This document shows positions 1 through 12,700 of a stretch of 64,000 nucleotides of DNA, one piece after another. The notes under the pieces were generated by a model. That model searched no databases, was not told the DNA's origin, and worked only from the letters and a program-made list of their open reading frames with translations. The stretch lies in NCBI RefSeq assembly GCF_963662255.1, contig NC_085047.1, forward strand, positions 48,143,006 to 48,207,005, read 5' to 3'. A program made the position numbers and the translations under genes. Position 1 is the stretch's first letter. Every line of letters begins with the position of its first letter. Source of the stretch: Cinclus cinclus. Lineage: Eukaryota > Chordata > Aves > Passeriformes > Cinclidae.

Positions 1-676
1 ATTTTCCTTGGGTTGAGTGTGTGCTCCTTCTAGCAGACTGCTGTGGATGGAATGCAATTACTGCCACAGCCATACTAGGAATAGGTGTGCCCCGTGTTAT
101 GCATGATGCTGTTTTCAGCTTTGTTCTGTCACTCAGAGGCATTTGACATCTTGAGCCACAGATGTGTAGGTGGCAGGTAAGCAGAAACATTTTCAGTTCT
201 GTAAAATCTCACTCATTTCTCGACCTAATACGATAGCAGAATTCTTTGAGGAAGCTCAGTGGGCAGATGTTCATTGCTTTTGTATCTGAGAAAAGACTTC
301 CATTGCTGAATTAAACACTTGAATGTTTTGTGGGTACAGGTAGAAGTGAGCTGAGGTTGCATAAGCAGAAACAGATTTCTTATGCAACTACAGTTGTTCA
401 TGCATTTGTAGTGACTGATGTAGTGACACAAGAGATTGTTACCATCAGTGCCAAGAGGTTAGCAGCTCAAATGTTGAACCATTGTTCCTGAAAAGATAGT
501 TATCTCTGAAGGGGTTGTAATTAAAATCCACTTTCTGTTAGGGCTAGCCTAGTCTGTTCCACTTACCATGAGAAATCAAGCAGATTGCAGTCATTAGTTC
601 TTCCTTAAAATCTCATTAAGATTATTTTGTTTGCTCTTCAAAGCTCTATTCATGACCTACAGTTTTTATTTTCTAG
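1..676 (+). other. NUP58 intron (3' part)
   Basis: This is AT-rich intronic sequence ending at acceptor ttttctag. I see no coding exon, RNA gene or recognisable repeat in it. Confidence 0.7.
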
Positions 677-701
677 GTGACAAAACTGGAACAAGACCAG
701 A
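677..701 (+). CDS. NUP58: NUP58 coding exon a (linker)
   Basis: This 25-base microexon lies between acceptor ttctag and donor gtaagt. It completes a split codon and encodes DKTGTRP plus two bases of the next Glu codon. It is the first NUP58 exon in the window; the FG-rich N-terminus lies upstream. Confidence 0.9.
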
Positions 702-3700
702 GTAAGTGTCAAGATTTTCTTTGCATTCCATGTTTTAATAGAGAACAGCTAAACAAATATTTTATCTTTTCTTCTGATTCGATATTGAAAAAAGATCTGC
801 ATAACCAACATTTGCAATACAGGTAATTTAGTAATGTTTAGTCATGATTTTAAGCACTGCAATTCTTCCTTCAAATGCAATACCTACAGTTATCTGACAT
901 CTGCTATAGACTGGTTGTCTGGTCTGAAAAGTGGTTTCTGCAAACGTGTATGGTGCTTACACCACAGGCTTGAACCCTGGTATAGGATCTGTGTCCATTA
1001 ATCCAAATCACTCCTAGTTGCAACATTCATGAAATGGGTGCAAAACTGTGTAATCGCTCACCTGAATGTTTTAGTGATACTTACTAGTCATGCAAAAATG
1101 TTTGGCAGTTTTGAAGGACCACCTAAACATTTATTGTTTCTCACAGAGATAGCAAAGCACTGAAGGATGAAAATCTACCTCCAGTAATATGTCAAGATGT
1201 AGAAAATCTACAGTGAGTAGTGGTTTTTATTTACGATAGTTATTTAGCTAAAGTATAATTGTATACTGTTGATGCTCTGTGACAAGAACATATTCCTGCA
1301 GGCTGTGTGAAGGATAAGTTATTAGCTCAAGGCCTCTCAGCTGGACTGCTTTGGGAACAGAATGGATGGATAGTTCTAGTAGCTGAAGTCTTAGTATGGT
1401 TTTTTTCAGTCTCACTTTTATATGCATTTATGCAAATGGGTCTGCCTAACAATATGCTCTTACCCATCTCTCTCTTGGAGTATTATACCTGTTGCACATG
1501 CATAGTGAATATTGAACCTTATGTCTGTACTGCATGTGCATCGTGGATCTTCTGTGGAATAGAGAATTATAAAAGTCTTCCCTTGAGCAGGAAGGAAATG
1601 GTTTGTAGATTGGGCTGCATGCATTTTATTTGTGAGTTTAAAGTGGTAATTGCTTTTACATAGATGCTTACACATTCCTATATTGATAAAATATTTTATA
1701 TATCTTAGTTTTTCAGGGGTCATAACATTTTTAAGCACTTGCTATTCAAAGTTGAGGAGTTTGGGGGAGGGGGGTTGTTTTGAATTTGGTTTGGTTATTT
1801 ACAGTATTAACATGCTAGGAGTTAAGATAGTACTATGCCACACAATAATTTTACTGTTTGGTACTTGGTTTTGGAAAAATAAATTTAATAGCTATTTAAA
1901 TAATGTGACCAAATAGTAAACACTTTGGTACTTCAGGTTCATTATATTATGTTTCTTTCCTCCCCACCCCCATTTTTTTTACCTTCCCCAGGAAATTTGT
2001 GAAAGAACAAAAGCAAGTTCAGGAAGAAATTAGCAGAATGTCCTCTAAAGCAATGCTTAAAGTACAAGAAGACATTAAAGCTTTGAAACAGCTTCTTTCT
2101 GTAGTTGCCAGTGGATTACAGAGAAACATTCTTAATATTGACAAGCTGAAAGTTGAAACTGCACAGGTATAATTGAATATAACCTTTGTTATGTAGAGTT
2201 TATATATTGATTATTTCGTATAGGATAGCTAGCCTTCTGTATCAGTCAAATGAACATGGGTCCCAACCAGACAACTGTAAACAGAATGAAAAATTGAATC
2301 ACTTCTGATCTCTTTGACGTTACTGGGAGAAACTGAAATTTGTGGTGTCAGTATTTTCAGATAAGTACAACAGCAGTAAAATTACTTCTTTTCAGAAAAG
2401 CATTCCTACGTAGCAAAGGCAATAGAAGGGAATGTGTGTTCACTTTAGTTCAATTTCAGTAATATATTCAGCTGTTAGTGAAGACTCATTTGTAACAACA
2501 TGATGGACTCTGGAGCAGCAAAAATAAAAAGATGTGTTCTTCTGATGGCTTTGGAGGAAAAAAAAAATAGTAAATTACCCCATAATGTTTCAGGGACCAA
2601 AATTTCTTGATTAGCACTAGTGTTCGTTTAGATGTGACTTGAGTCATATCTCTGTCTACCAATCTGTCTGAACTGTGCAGACAGTTTGATGCAGATATTT
2701 TTCAAGTTCTGTACCACTTTTTATTTCATCTAGCATGTCAAGGCTGATTGCTATATAAATAAGTGGTAATTTATTCTCAAGTCAAAAATTTGATGGTTTT
2801 TTTTTTCTTTTTCTCTTTAGTTACACCTTGCCAACATTTTTGTGTGAAAACAAAAAAACTTGTTAATGATATTCTCATATTTCTGCACACGATGCAGTTC
2901 AGTGTAATCAAAGAGCCAGGCACTGAGAAATTCTTAATGGTAAAGTTATTAGCAAGTATTAAGCAGAAGTATACGCTGTAATTATCATGTATAACATGAT
3001 GATTTTTATAGAGAGGCCTTTTTATAAAGTAGTTTCTTAAGAAGTCAAAATATTTTTTTTCCTATTTTTTCTCTTTTAGGTATGTTACTTCCTTGTACTT
3101 GACTTGTTTTTTTCCCCTCTACCCCTCAATAATTATATTTCTGAAGTACAGTAGAAAAATTGTCTCTGACAGTTTAGTGCAGTGTTTTCTTCTGAGCACT
3201 TAATGTGCTTTTAGTATGTGTTATCTTTTGTTCTGTCCCCCTGCGTCTCTTGATATTTGCAATTGTCCAACTTTCTGCAAGTCAATTCTGTGAAGAAATT
3301 CTGATCAAATCCTATCACAGTGTTAAATATTTGAAGAAAATATTTTATGTAAATGAAGAGTCCTAGCATTTTTATTTTTGAGCATGTAGTACAGAACCTT
3401 ATATTTTATTAATTTTCACCGTTTATCTAGGAGCTAAAGAATGCAGAAATAGCTCTGCGAACACAGAAAACACCTCCTGGTCTTCAGCATGAAAATACAG
3501 CCCCAGCAGAGTAAGTTGCTGTTATTCATAAAAAATTGTCAATAATACAACCTGGAGAAGAGAAAAAATGAGGTGAACTTATTGCAGCCTTTCAGTACTT
3601 AACAGGGGCTTGTACAAAAGGCAGGGACAGATTTTTTTATAGTAGGGCCTATTATGATGGGGGCAATGATTTTTAAAGTGAAGAGAGCAGAGTCAAGCTA

Positions 3701-6700
3701 GATACAGGCAAGAACTTTTTCTGTGAGTGTGGTGAAGGTGGAAGAAGTTGCCTAGTGACATGTCAGATGCCCCATCCCTATAAACATTCAAGGTCAGGAT
3801 GTCCCTGCTTTTGGCAGGGGATTTGGAAGGGACTTTTCAAGGTCATCTAGTGCAACCCAACTGTTTAAAGATTCTATGAACTTCATAATGCATTTTTTTC
3901 CCTGCTTCTTGTAACATTTATATGGAGTGCTTTGTAGAATTGGTGTTTTCTTTCTTCACTTAAATTGTCTGTCTTCAACATGAAAAATTATGTTCACTCA
4001 TGTTCCACTTGTAGAGTGACATCAAGAATGTTATACAACCTAACTATGCAATTAATTGAATGAAAATTGGCAGCTAATAGAGGTCAGGTAAAAAAATTCA
4101 GACTAATTAGTAATATTTAATTATACAATTTCATTGAATTACTCATCTAGCTACTTCAGAATCTTGGTCGAACAGTTTGAAGTACAGCTGCAGCAATACA
4201 GGCAACAAATTGAAGAACTAGAAAATCATCTTGCTACTCAAGCAAATAATTCACACATAACTCCACAAGGTAAATGTTTCAGTTTTAATCTTTTGTACGT
4301 GAAGAATTTAGCAAACTTATAACAAAAACTTAGTAATTAATCTTTCTCTTTTGTTTTTGTTGTGTTTTCTCATTTAATGTACTGAACAAATTAGTGTTCA
4401 TATAAATTCTGTAGTTGTTTAATTGAAAGATTTGGAATTAAAGGTTCAATTCATAAGGGTTCTTGAGCTATTTAACATGGATCCATTTGCCGAGTTGTGA
4501 TTTTTAACCCTCGTTTGCTTTTACATCTGCATCTCCCTTCCTTCAGCATCTAGCTGATGTCTGGCACCTTCTGTCTTACACTGGGCCTTCTGGCCAGACA
4601 AATATGAGTGCCTGCTCTGCCAGCAGTAGATCAAAATGGGAACTTCCCCTTAGTTTGGAGCCTGTTGGTATTGCCCTTGGCTCTGACCAACTGAGAAAAT
4701 TCTGTCTTGTTTGCTGCCATATCATTCAGTCTTGAGAAAATCTCGCTTGTCAAAGAATGCTCACCTCTGGACAGAAGTCTTCTGTTTGGTTACTATTCCT
4801 GTGGTCATAAAGAGTTTTATCTTTTGGGCCATTTTAGGTATGGGTCCTGCAATGAGCAGTGATTTTAACTGCTTGTCTTTTTGTGCTAAATGGTACTTGA
4901 ACATCTTGCACCATGGTATGGTACACACCCACACGGACCTTATATGTCAAAAAGCAAGAGGACTGTCTAGACCTAGCTTCCATAGTGAAAGATCTGCTGA
5001 ATCCTGAGGGTCCTCTATCTTTTTGTGACCTTGTCTGTCAAGAGTATGAGAAGGATGCCTTTATAGATTTTCCTAAGGTTTTCCTAAGGCAAGGTTCAAT
5101 CTGTTGTACCAGTATGAGCATACTGTCAGCAATATCTGGTGATCTAGACAACACTGTATTGCATATGTAGCCTTTACCATACAGAAAAACTTCCTTTGCT
5201 GTACAGGTTTCCATGACTCTGAACGTCCTGAAAATTGTGAAATGTGTAGTAGTCAGTATCAAGAAATTTCATCCAGACTAATTGGAAACTTGCAACCAGT
5301 CTTCCTAGATACTGCTTCCTCCACAGCCCTGTGGGCTGGTATGAGATTGATTCTACAGCTTTTCTACAGCGTTTCTGTTTTCAAAGGAGAAATTCAGCTA
5401 TGGAAGGGCAAACGTTTTCAGTTTGAGAATCACTGCTAGACCTATGCATCTTCAAGAACTTGATAGCTGCTATATGGATTTCAGTGTATACATGTATATC
5501 TATATATATTTGCATTCAGGCTATGTATTGGTCAGATGAAGTACAGAAGCTGATCTTTTCACAATAAAAAAAAACACTTTAGCACTTTCTGTCCTCCACT
5601 TTGGTACATTATTTCAGTGCTTCTATGAGAACAGCATTTTTTTGTGAGCAGGTGCCTCACTCTGCCAAAACCTTTGAGCTTTTTCCCTTTGATACTAAGG
5701 CTTTGCCTTTGTGTTGAGTCAATGCCCTAACAATACTTTTATTTTTATATCTGTGTGGGAAATAGGATATCCTAAATATAAGGCAAGAAGCTGCTGGTTG
5801 TGTTTCTCTGATTATGATATGCTTGTTGGTAGAGTCAGATTAAGAGATCCTGTGATGCATATTAATTATGTCTCTAAAATGTAAATAAGGCTTCCATTCT
5901 ACTGCTGTCTCTGACAAAATCAACTGAACAGTTAACTGTGTTTTAAGTCAGAAAAAAAGTGGAAAATATATACAAACACAGGCAAATCTGATTTAACTGT
6001 ATCTAGGTAAAAGCCAGTGAGGTAAAAAATCTTCCTATGTAATGAAGTAAAATAATTTTAAATTTTACTTTTTGGCTTTGTTAAATAATAGAATAATAGG
6101 AAACTCTTAAACATGTATATACAAATAAATCTGAGAAAACAGTACCTTTAAAAATTAAGTTTGAAGCCTTCTCAAAAAGTTGTCCTTGGATGATTTGTGG
6201 CACCCAACTGCTGGGTCAAATCTTGTACGTTAAGCAATTATTTTTGTGTTTTGTATGCTGTAAGGGTTTTAGGTGAGCTTCTTACTGTGGTATAAACACT
6301 AAATCTTTTCTTCTGGTAAAGACGTTGTTACTTACCAATATTTTGTATGCATCTTACAGATTTGTCTATGGCTATGCAGAAAATCTATCAAACGTTTGTA
6401 GCTTTAGCTGCACAACTTCAGTCAATACATGAAAATGTAAAGGTATGTTTTGATGTGTTCGTGTGTATTTCCTATATGACTGTAAAGATTCATCTTCAAG
6501 TTTTCTGGGTTTCTTTTGTCCTTCTGTTAAATTGACTGCTTTTAAAAATTTTCAAACTGTCCTGGAGAAGTGCTTTGATTAAAAATGTAGCTTTTGTGCA
6601 ACTGAAGTTGCATTTAAAGTATTTACTAATAGGGATGACAGCAACTGACTACAATCATTTGAGTTGCAAAATATTTGTCATCTAACTACTTTCCTTCTAA

Positions 6701-9700
6701 TTGTTGATCAGTTTTTAAAATGTCTGTTTTCAAGCTCATGCTTGTATATTTTGATTTTTGCCCGTTGACCTCTTGATGTCAAGTAAAGATCAGCTAAATC
6801 TGCTCTTGCTCAAATACGTAACAGGAGGAAAAGTGAGTTTCCATATGTAAGATTTTTCAGCATATCAAAGAATGTAGGTTAAAGTTGCATTCTGTTAATT
6901 TATTGTTTTTAAACCTGGCTTTCATGGTAAGTGTTTGTAGAAGGAAAAAGAAAAGACTACGTATCAAGGCTTAGGTACCAAAGGTCCTAATTAGGCCTTT
7001 TTTTTCCATCCCAGACTGTGGTTCATTCAATTTCCATTTTCCCATTTAGAGTTCTGGATATTTTGACAAAATGTCACTTACCATCAATCCATGATTTTTC
7101 TTGAAAACATCAGAATCCTTCTTGGCTAAAAAAAAAAAAAAACATACCAAAACACACCAACTTGAAGAAGAGTGCAAGTGTTTGAAATTGTTTCGCTAAG
7201 CGACTTCCTTATGGAAGTAGCTCTGTTAACTCTTCTGCTGGTTTCCTTCTCTAAGCTTTGTCTGCACAGCATTGCTAGTTCTCTAAACATCTGAAACTTT
7301 TTGCATTTTCTGAATAAAGTTCAGAAATACTGAGGGGCCTTGTATGATCTTGATACCTTGCATTGCATTGCTTTTGTCAGCAGATACTCTCACTTGTTTG
7401 CAAATACCTGCCATCAGATATTTGTGCTGCTCTTAGTTAATTCAGTTTTGCTGCCAGGTGTAGAATGTATCAGCTCCTCCATATTTTCAGCAGAATTACC
7501 CAAAAGGTTTCCCAAATGTTTTCTGGCCTCGTGGCTTCTGAGATCTGAGTGAAGCCTCAATTTGTGCCGTGGTCTTCGTGATGACATTTTTGTTGTTCTT
7601 AAGTATGAACAGCTGGATTAGTGTGCAGGTATAAGCCATGCCATCTTAAGTACATTGTCAGTGTGACTGAATAGGAAAGACCTTTCTTCAGTTTAGAGTA
7701 GAATTCTATTGCCCAAAATTAAGGTGGTGGTTTGAGGACTTTTCTTCTGATAATTTTTTTTTAGATTTAATCTGGTCCATGCATGTGGATGCTGATATTT
7801 TGGAAGGCATTTTATAACTAAAGCTTAAAAAAACAGAAAGATGAGTGTACTGCTTAAGTGTGTCTGTCATTATGACCATCTGTTTTAGTTTATCAGCTAC
7901 AAGATTCTAGAAGAGGAGAGCAGTTTTGAGACTGTGGTCACTGCCTAATCTGATGGTTGTGAAATGGTTTGTGGAAGGCAGAGCTGTCATCATAGTTCAT
8001 TTCTTTGCCTGATGAAAAGTAAAAGTGTGCTTGGGCACAATTTGAGTAGGTAATGTTATTAAGTTACTCAGCATAGCATAACCTTAAGAACTGCTTTATG
8101 ATTTCTAATGGCTTATGTCAACTCTTAGGGAAGTCAGTATGGCATTGTATTAAATTCTATTAGAATTCTACAAATGTCTTTTCTCTCCAAAGACAGCACT
8201 TCTGATGTGATAATGAGGGCATTCTTTGTGTGGTTCCTGCTGTTGCTGGTAGATCTGGGATTACAGTTGTTCAAATCTCAAGTCAGAATTTTTGGACTGT
8301 AAACTCCTCTTTGAGGAAACAACCATAAGCTTAGCCAGGAACGCAGAACCATAGTATGCCTTTCATAAACAGTAAAATGTTGTCATTTAATAAATCTGTT
8401 AAATTTAAAGATTTTCTGATATAAGATGGAGATAATTACAAGATGGAAATAATTATCACTTATCTAGTTAAAGCTTTATATTATTTTCTTATTATGCAAG
8501 ATATCCATAGTTACCTCATCTGTGGCAGACATAAATTACTCAAGCCCAGCTGGGCTGTTGCCACAGGAGGTGGTGGAGTTTTAAGGGGCTAAAGGGCAGA
8601 GGCGAGGAAAGGTGTGTATCATGACACAACAGATTTGGGCTACTTGTTACCCTAAGGCAGAATGATCTGTTGCATTTGGACTGTGTTACATGGCTAATGA
8701 AATGCATCAGAAACGAGTGAATTCTAAAATTGTGGTAGCTTTTTTAGCTTTGTAGTAAGAAGAAATGCAAGAGTGAAAGGAAGGAAAAAAACGCAGGTGA
8801 AGGTGATAGAGGAGCAAAAGCAGACTCCATGGAGAAGTGACACTGAAGAAAAGTGTGTTATTTTATAAGATGATAATGTGGCTTTATTTTTCCTCTTGGG
8901 TCAGCTAAGTATAAATTGAATTGTGGTGATTTGCTCCAACATTGAAAGACTTAGGCTGACATACCGAGTGGTATAGTTATGCTCAATGGCTTTGCAGAAT
9001 TTAAATATGGAATGTCTTCTGGCCGTAGCTGTTGCAAACCAGTTCTTTCTATCGCATAGCCTGACAAGTTTTTTTGGGTTTTGGAGGGAGTTTCTCATTT
9101 GTTTTGGTGGTAATGTTTGTTGGTTTGGTTTATTGTGGGCTTTTCTTTGTTCTTTTAGGAAATGTTTATAACTCAGTCTCTTTCCTTATTAAGTTAAGGG
9201 TTTATGCCTGATTCATGGAACTAAAATGGCTTCCTCCCATCCCCTTCAGATGCTCAAAGACCAATACCTTGGCTACAGGAAAAGCTTTCTGGGAGATGCC
9301 TTGGATGTGTTTGAGGCAAGACGAACAGAAGCTAAGAAGTGGCAGAGCGCGCCACGCGTTACCACTGGACCAACCCCTTTCAGCAACATACCAAATGCAG
9401 CAGCTGTTGCAATGGCTGCAACACTTACTCAGCAGCAACAGCCTGCTACAGGTCTGAGTGCATTCAAGTTATAGATTATTAGTGTTACAACAATAGTGAA
9501 TTAGTGTAACATTTTCTATGAGGTCTTCCTTTGTGTTAGACTAAAAATCTAAATGTTGTGATGAGCGAAGTTATTGATACATAGCCAATAGAAAAATGCA
9601 GGGTAGACTTAGCAATAATTATACAACAGATACTCAATCTTGTGAATTTACTTGTATTAGTGATACTGTATTGTTCTAACTTACCCCTTGGAATGTGAGT

Positions 9701-12700
9701 CTTCCCCCATACCTAACTTCTCTTATGAATACACGTAATACAGCCTCTATCCAGAAACTGTATAATCACAGTAAATTATTTTAAATTGGAGGGGGGAGAA
9801 TATCTAAATGCATACTATCTTTAGCTTATGTAAACTTAATAATGCATTTTTATATAGCACTTTGGAACTGTAAAATGAAAATGCCTGTAGGACAGGAAGG
9901 CTAGTGAAGCAAATCTCTGTAGAATAGGAAGTCAAATGCCTGGCATATTTTGTAGCCAACTGCTTTGTCAGTATGATGTTGGAGTATTTTGTTGGCCATT
10001 CTGCTATTGTGAATAATTAGCAGAGAAAGTAGAGTAGATCAGTGGTTCTGCCTGTGCATATGAGTAAGAGGAAGACCAAAAGAGAGGAAATTCATGACCC
10101 ACTGCAAATAAAGAATGGATACATACAGCAAAAGAAATAATTTAAGGCACCTTAACTGATGTTGCTATACTAACCAACCCTCTCTGAGAGGGATTTCAGA
10201 ATACAGACAACTGAATTTATGTGTCATCAGGGAACAGAAATAAAGTTAATTCCATTTAATTTTACTTGAACAGGGATATATATCTATGTTAGCAAATTAT
10301 GAAAGCTATCGGTAGCTTTATTCTACCTTTAATTTTCTAAAATGTTATTCACCTAGGTGGACTGAAAGTGATAGTGCTTTCTATGGTCTTGTAACAGCAG
10401 TGATATTTTGAATGATGCTAATTAGAGACCTATGCAGCAACAGTGTTAAGTTTGACACATTAGACTGTCCTTGCCTTTCCATAAGAGAAATACAATATAC
10501 TTCCAGCCCTTGCCCTTCTAAACAGCAGGGAGATGGGTTTAAATTGTAAGTATGCCAAATTGCTTTGCACAGAACAGAACCCAAAATCGTTTTGAAATAC
10601 TATTTTCAGAATTTCAGTCATAGACCACAGTCTTTCTGTTGTTGCTATGTTAATCCATGGAAATCTTGTTGAAATGGCATCTTCAAAAGAGTTTGGTTTT
10701 AAACAGAAAACATGAGTTAATGCAATGTTACTCTTCAGAGGTTTTAGTACAGATAGTAGTACTGTTGCACACTGCTTGTGCAGTTTACTGTTGCCAAAGT
10801 AATTTACTCTTCATCCTTTTCCTTATCTTACGTTTGTTTTTTTAAAGACTCTCTATGGTCATTACAGGATTAGTTTATGAAAGTCATACACTCGGGATGT
10901 CACATTTAAAATAATTACTGCATTTTCATGAATTGAGGTGAGGGATTTTAAGTTCCTGAAGTTCCTAGTCCAGATTCAAGGGAACTGCTAATAACCTCAG
11001 TAAACTTATGCCACTTATGGCATGACTTTGTGAATATTCTCTTAGTAATAGGAACGAAGAGAGGAGAGGGGAAAAATAAATTGCAGAATTGGCCTGTACC
11101 AGCACAACTGAGGTAAAATGACTGTATACCTTGACATATTTTGTAACATCTTGTCGTGAAATGAACAAGTGGGAGTGCATGAAGGTTGATTTAGGGTTTG
11201 TCTCTTTTTTGTGGCTGTTTTGATAGAGTATTTCAAAACCCAAAATTATGCCAACTACAAGCATGATGCAGATAGAACAAAGCCATTAACTTATATCAAA
11301 CATGCCAACAGAAGTAGACAACAATTTTTTCACTACTTCGTCAGTTGGAATGCTTTTACCCTCTGTGCAACTCACTTGAGGACCTGAAGAAATAGAAATA
11401 GATTGATGTTCTGAGTGGCACTTTAAGAATACTTGAAGCTCTTTAGGGTTAGATGAATGGAAAAGGTACTTGGAATTCTCTCTAGATCAAAAGTAGAATT
11501 AGTCAGGCCTAAACTATTTCTAAGATATCATGAAGTCCTAAAAGTTTGTTAGGTGGAAACACTTCATAGCTTTCCTAAATTACTGATTTCAGTACTTGAC
11601 TTTTTCCTAGTTTCAGATTAAGGCTGCCACTTTTTGTTTTGCAGAAGAAGAATCTGTTCTTTCAGTTTTGCAGGAATCTTTAAGGACTGCTGCCTCTTCA
11701 TTTCCTTTTTGTTGTTTGAGTTTTCAGATAGCCATTTGCTATAGTAGTGCAAATGCTGCATGTTTTAGTTTTGTATTATGTTGTTATGAATTGATATACT
11801 ATCTGCTAGAATTTAAAATCACACGTGTATCTTTGCAAGATCTGGATCCTGAAGGGTGGGATAGATGAGGGGTGGTAAAAGGTTCTGAGAAAAAAAGGCT
11901 GTGAAAAGAGGTTTATGTAAATGGAGGGATAAGGGATGTCTGTGTAATAACTGATCTGCTGTTGCTGTTTTTGAAAATGAGAATTAAACAAGAAAATTAG
12001 TCTGGCCTTTATGAAGTTTTTGATGAGAAATGTAATATATAGTGTTGAAGGATCAGGATGTTTAGTCTCTTTTTTAAAAATATTTGATGTTTACATGGTT
12101 AAGTATTTAGTAAGATTAACTTAAAAGTTAGTTACTGTTCTTTCTCTGGAAAAGATAGATTATAATTTATTTTCCATTTATTTTCAGAATTCAAAAGTTT
12201 AGTGGCTACATCTAAGCTGTGGGATCAGGGAATGTTTCCCCAGTTCCTGGGTGTAGATAAGCACCCTGTGTTCTCTCTGTATGCCAAGATCTTTCTGGCT
12301 TCTATTGAAATAATAAAGCCAGTGAGTCCTGGCCATATGGAAGAAAGGGAGCAAAAATGCACTCCACTGCTCACCTGGGATGGATAATCACGACATCAGG
12401 ACTGTGGTGTGCACATTAAGCACAATTTTTGTGCAGTTTTTTTTTAAAGTTAGAATTACTGAAATTATGCTTAAGTTTTGGCTGTACGCAACCTTTCTCC
12501 CTAGTTTGGCACTTTCGTTCTGAGCACAGCTCTTTCGGTAGCAGTGAGGCTGGTCATGCTTTTCTGCAGTAGCAGATAGAGTTTTAAACACTGCCTCATC
12601 TGCACCCTCCCTGAGCAATCTTGAACAGTGTGGAAGTTAAAATGGTGGTGGCTAATCTACCTGTTATTATTAGTGGTATCACATTATAAGATTTCAAAGG

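Noticed and set aside
8545..8610. Possible CR1 fragment (gctgttgccacaggaggtggtggag)
   Set aside because: The similarity is one short phrase of the CR1 3' region with no continuation on either side.
11645..11868. A second phase-matched open stretch after acceptor ttttgttttgcag in the same NUP58 intron
   Set aside because: It is open for about 75 codons but is low-complexity and rich in Cys, Phe and Tyr from T-rich DNA. It lacks the coding-like codon use of 12188-12387 and has no clear poly(A) site of its own.
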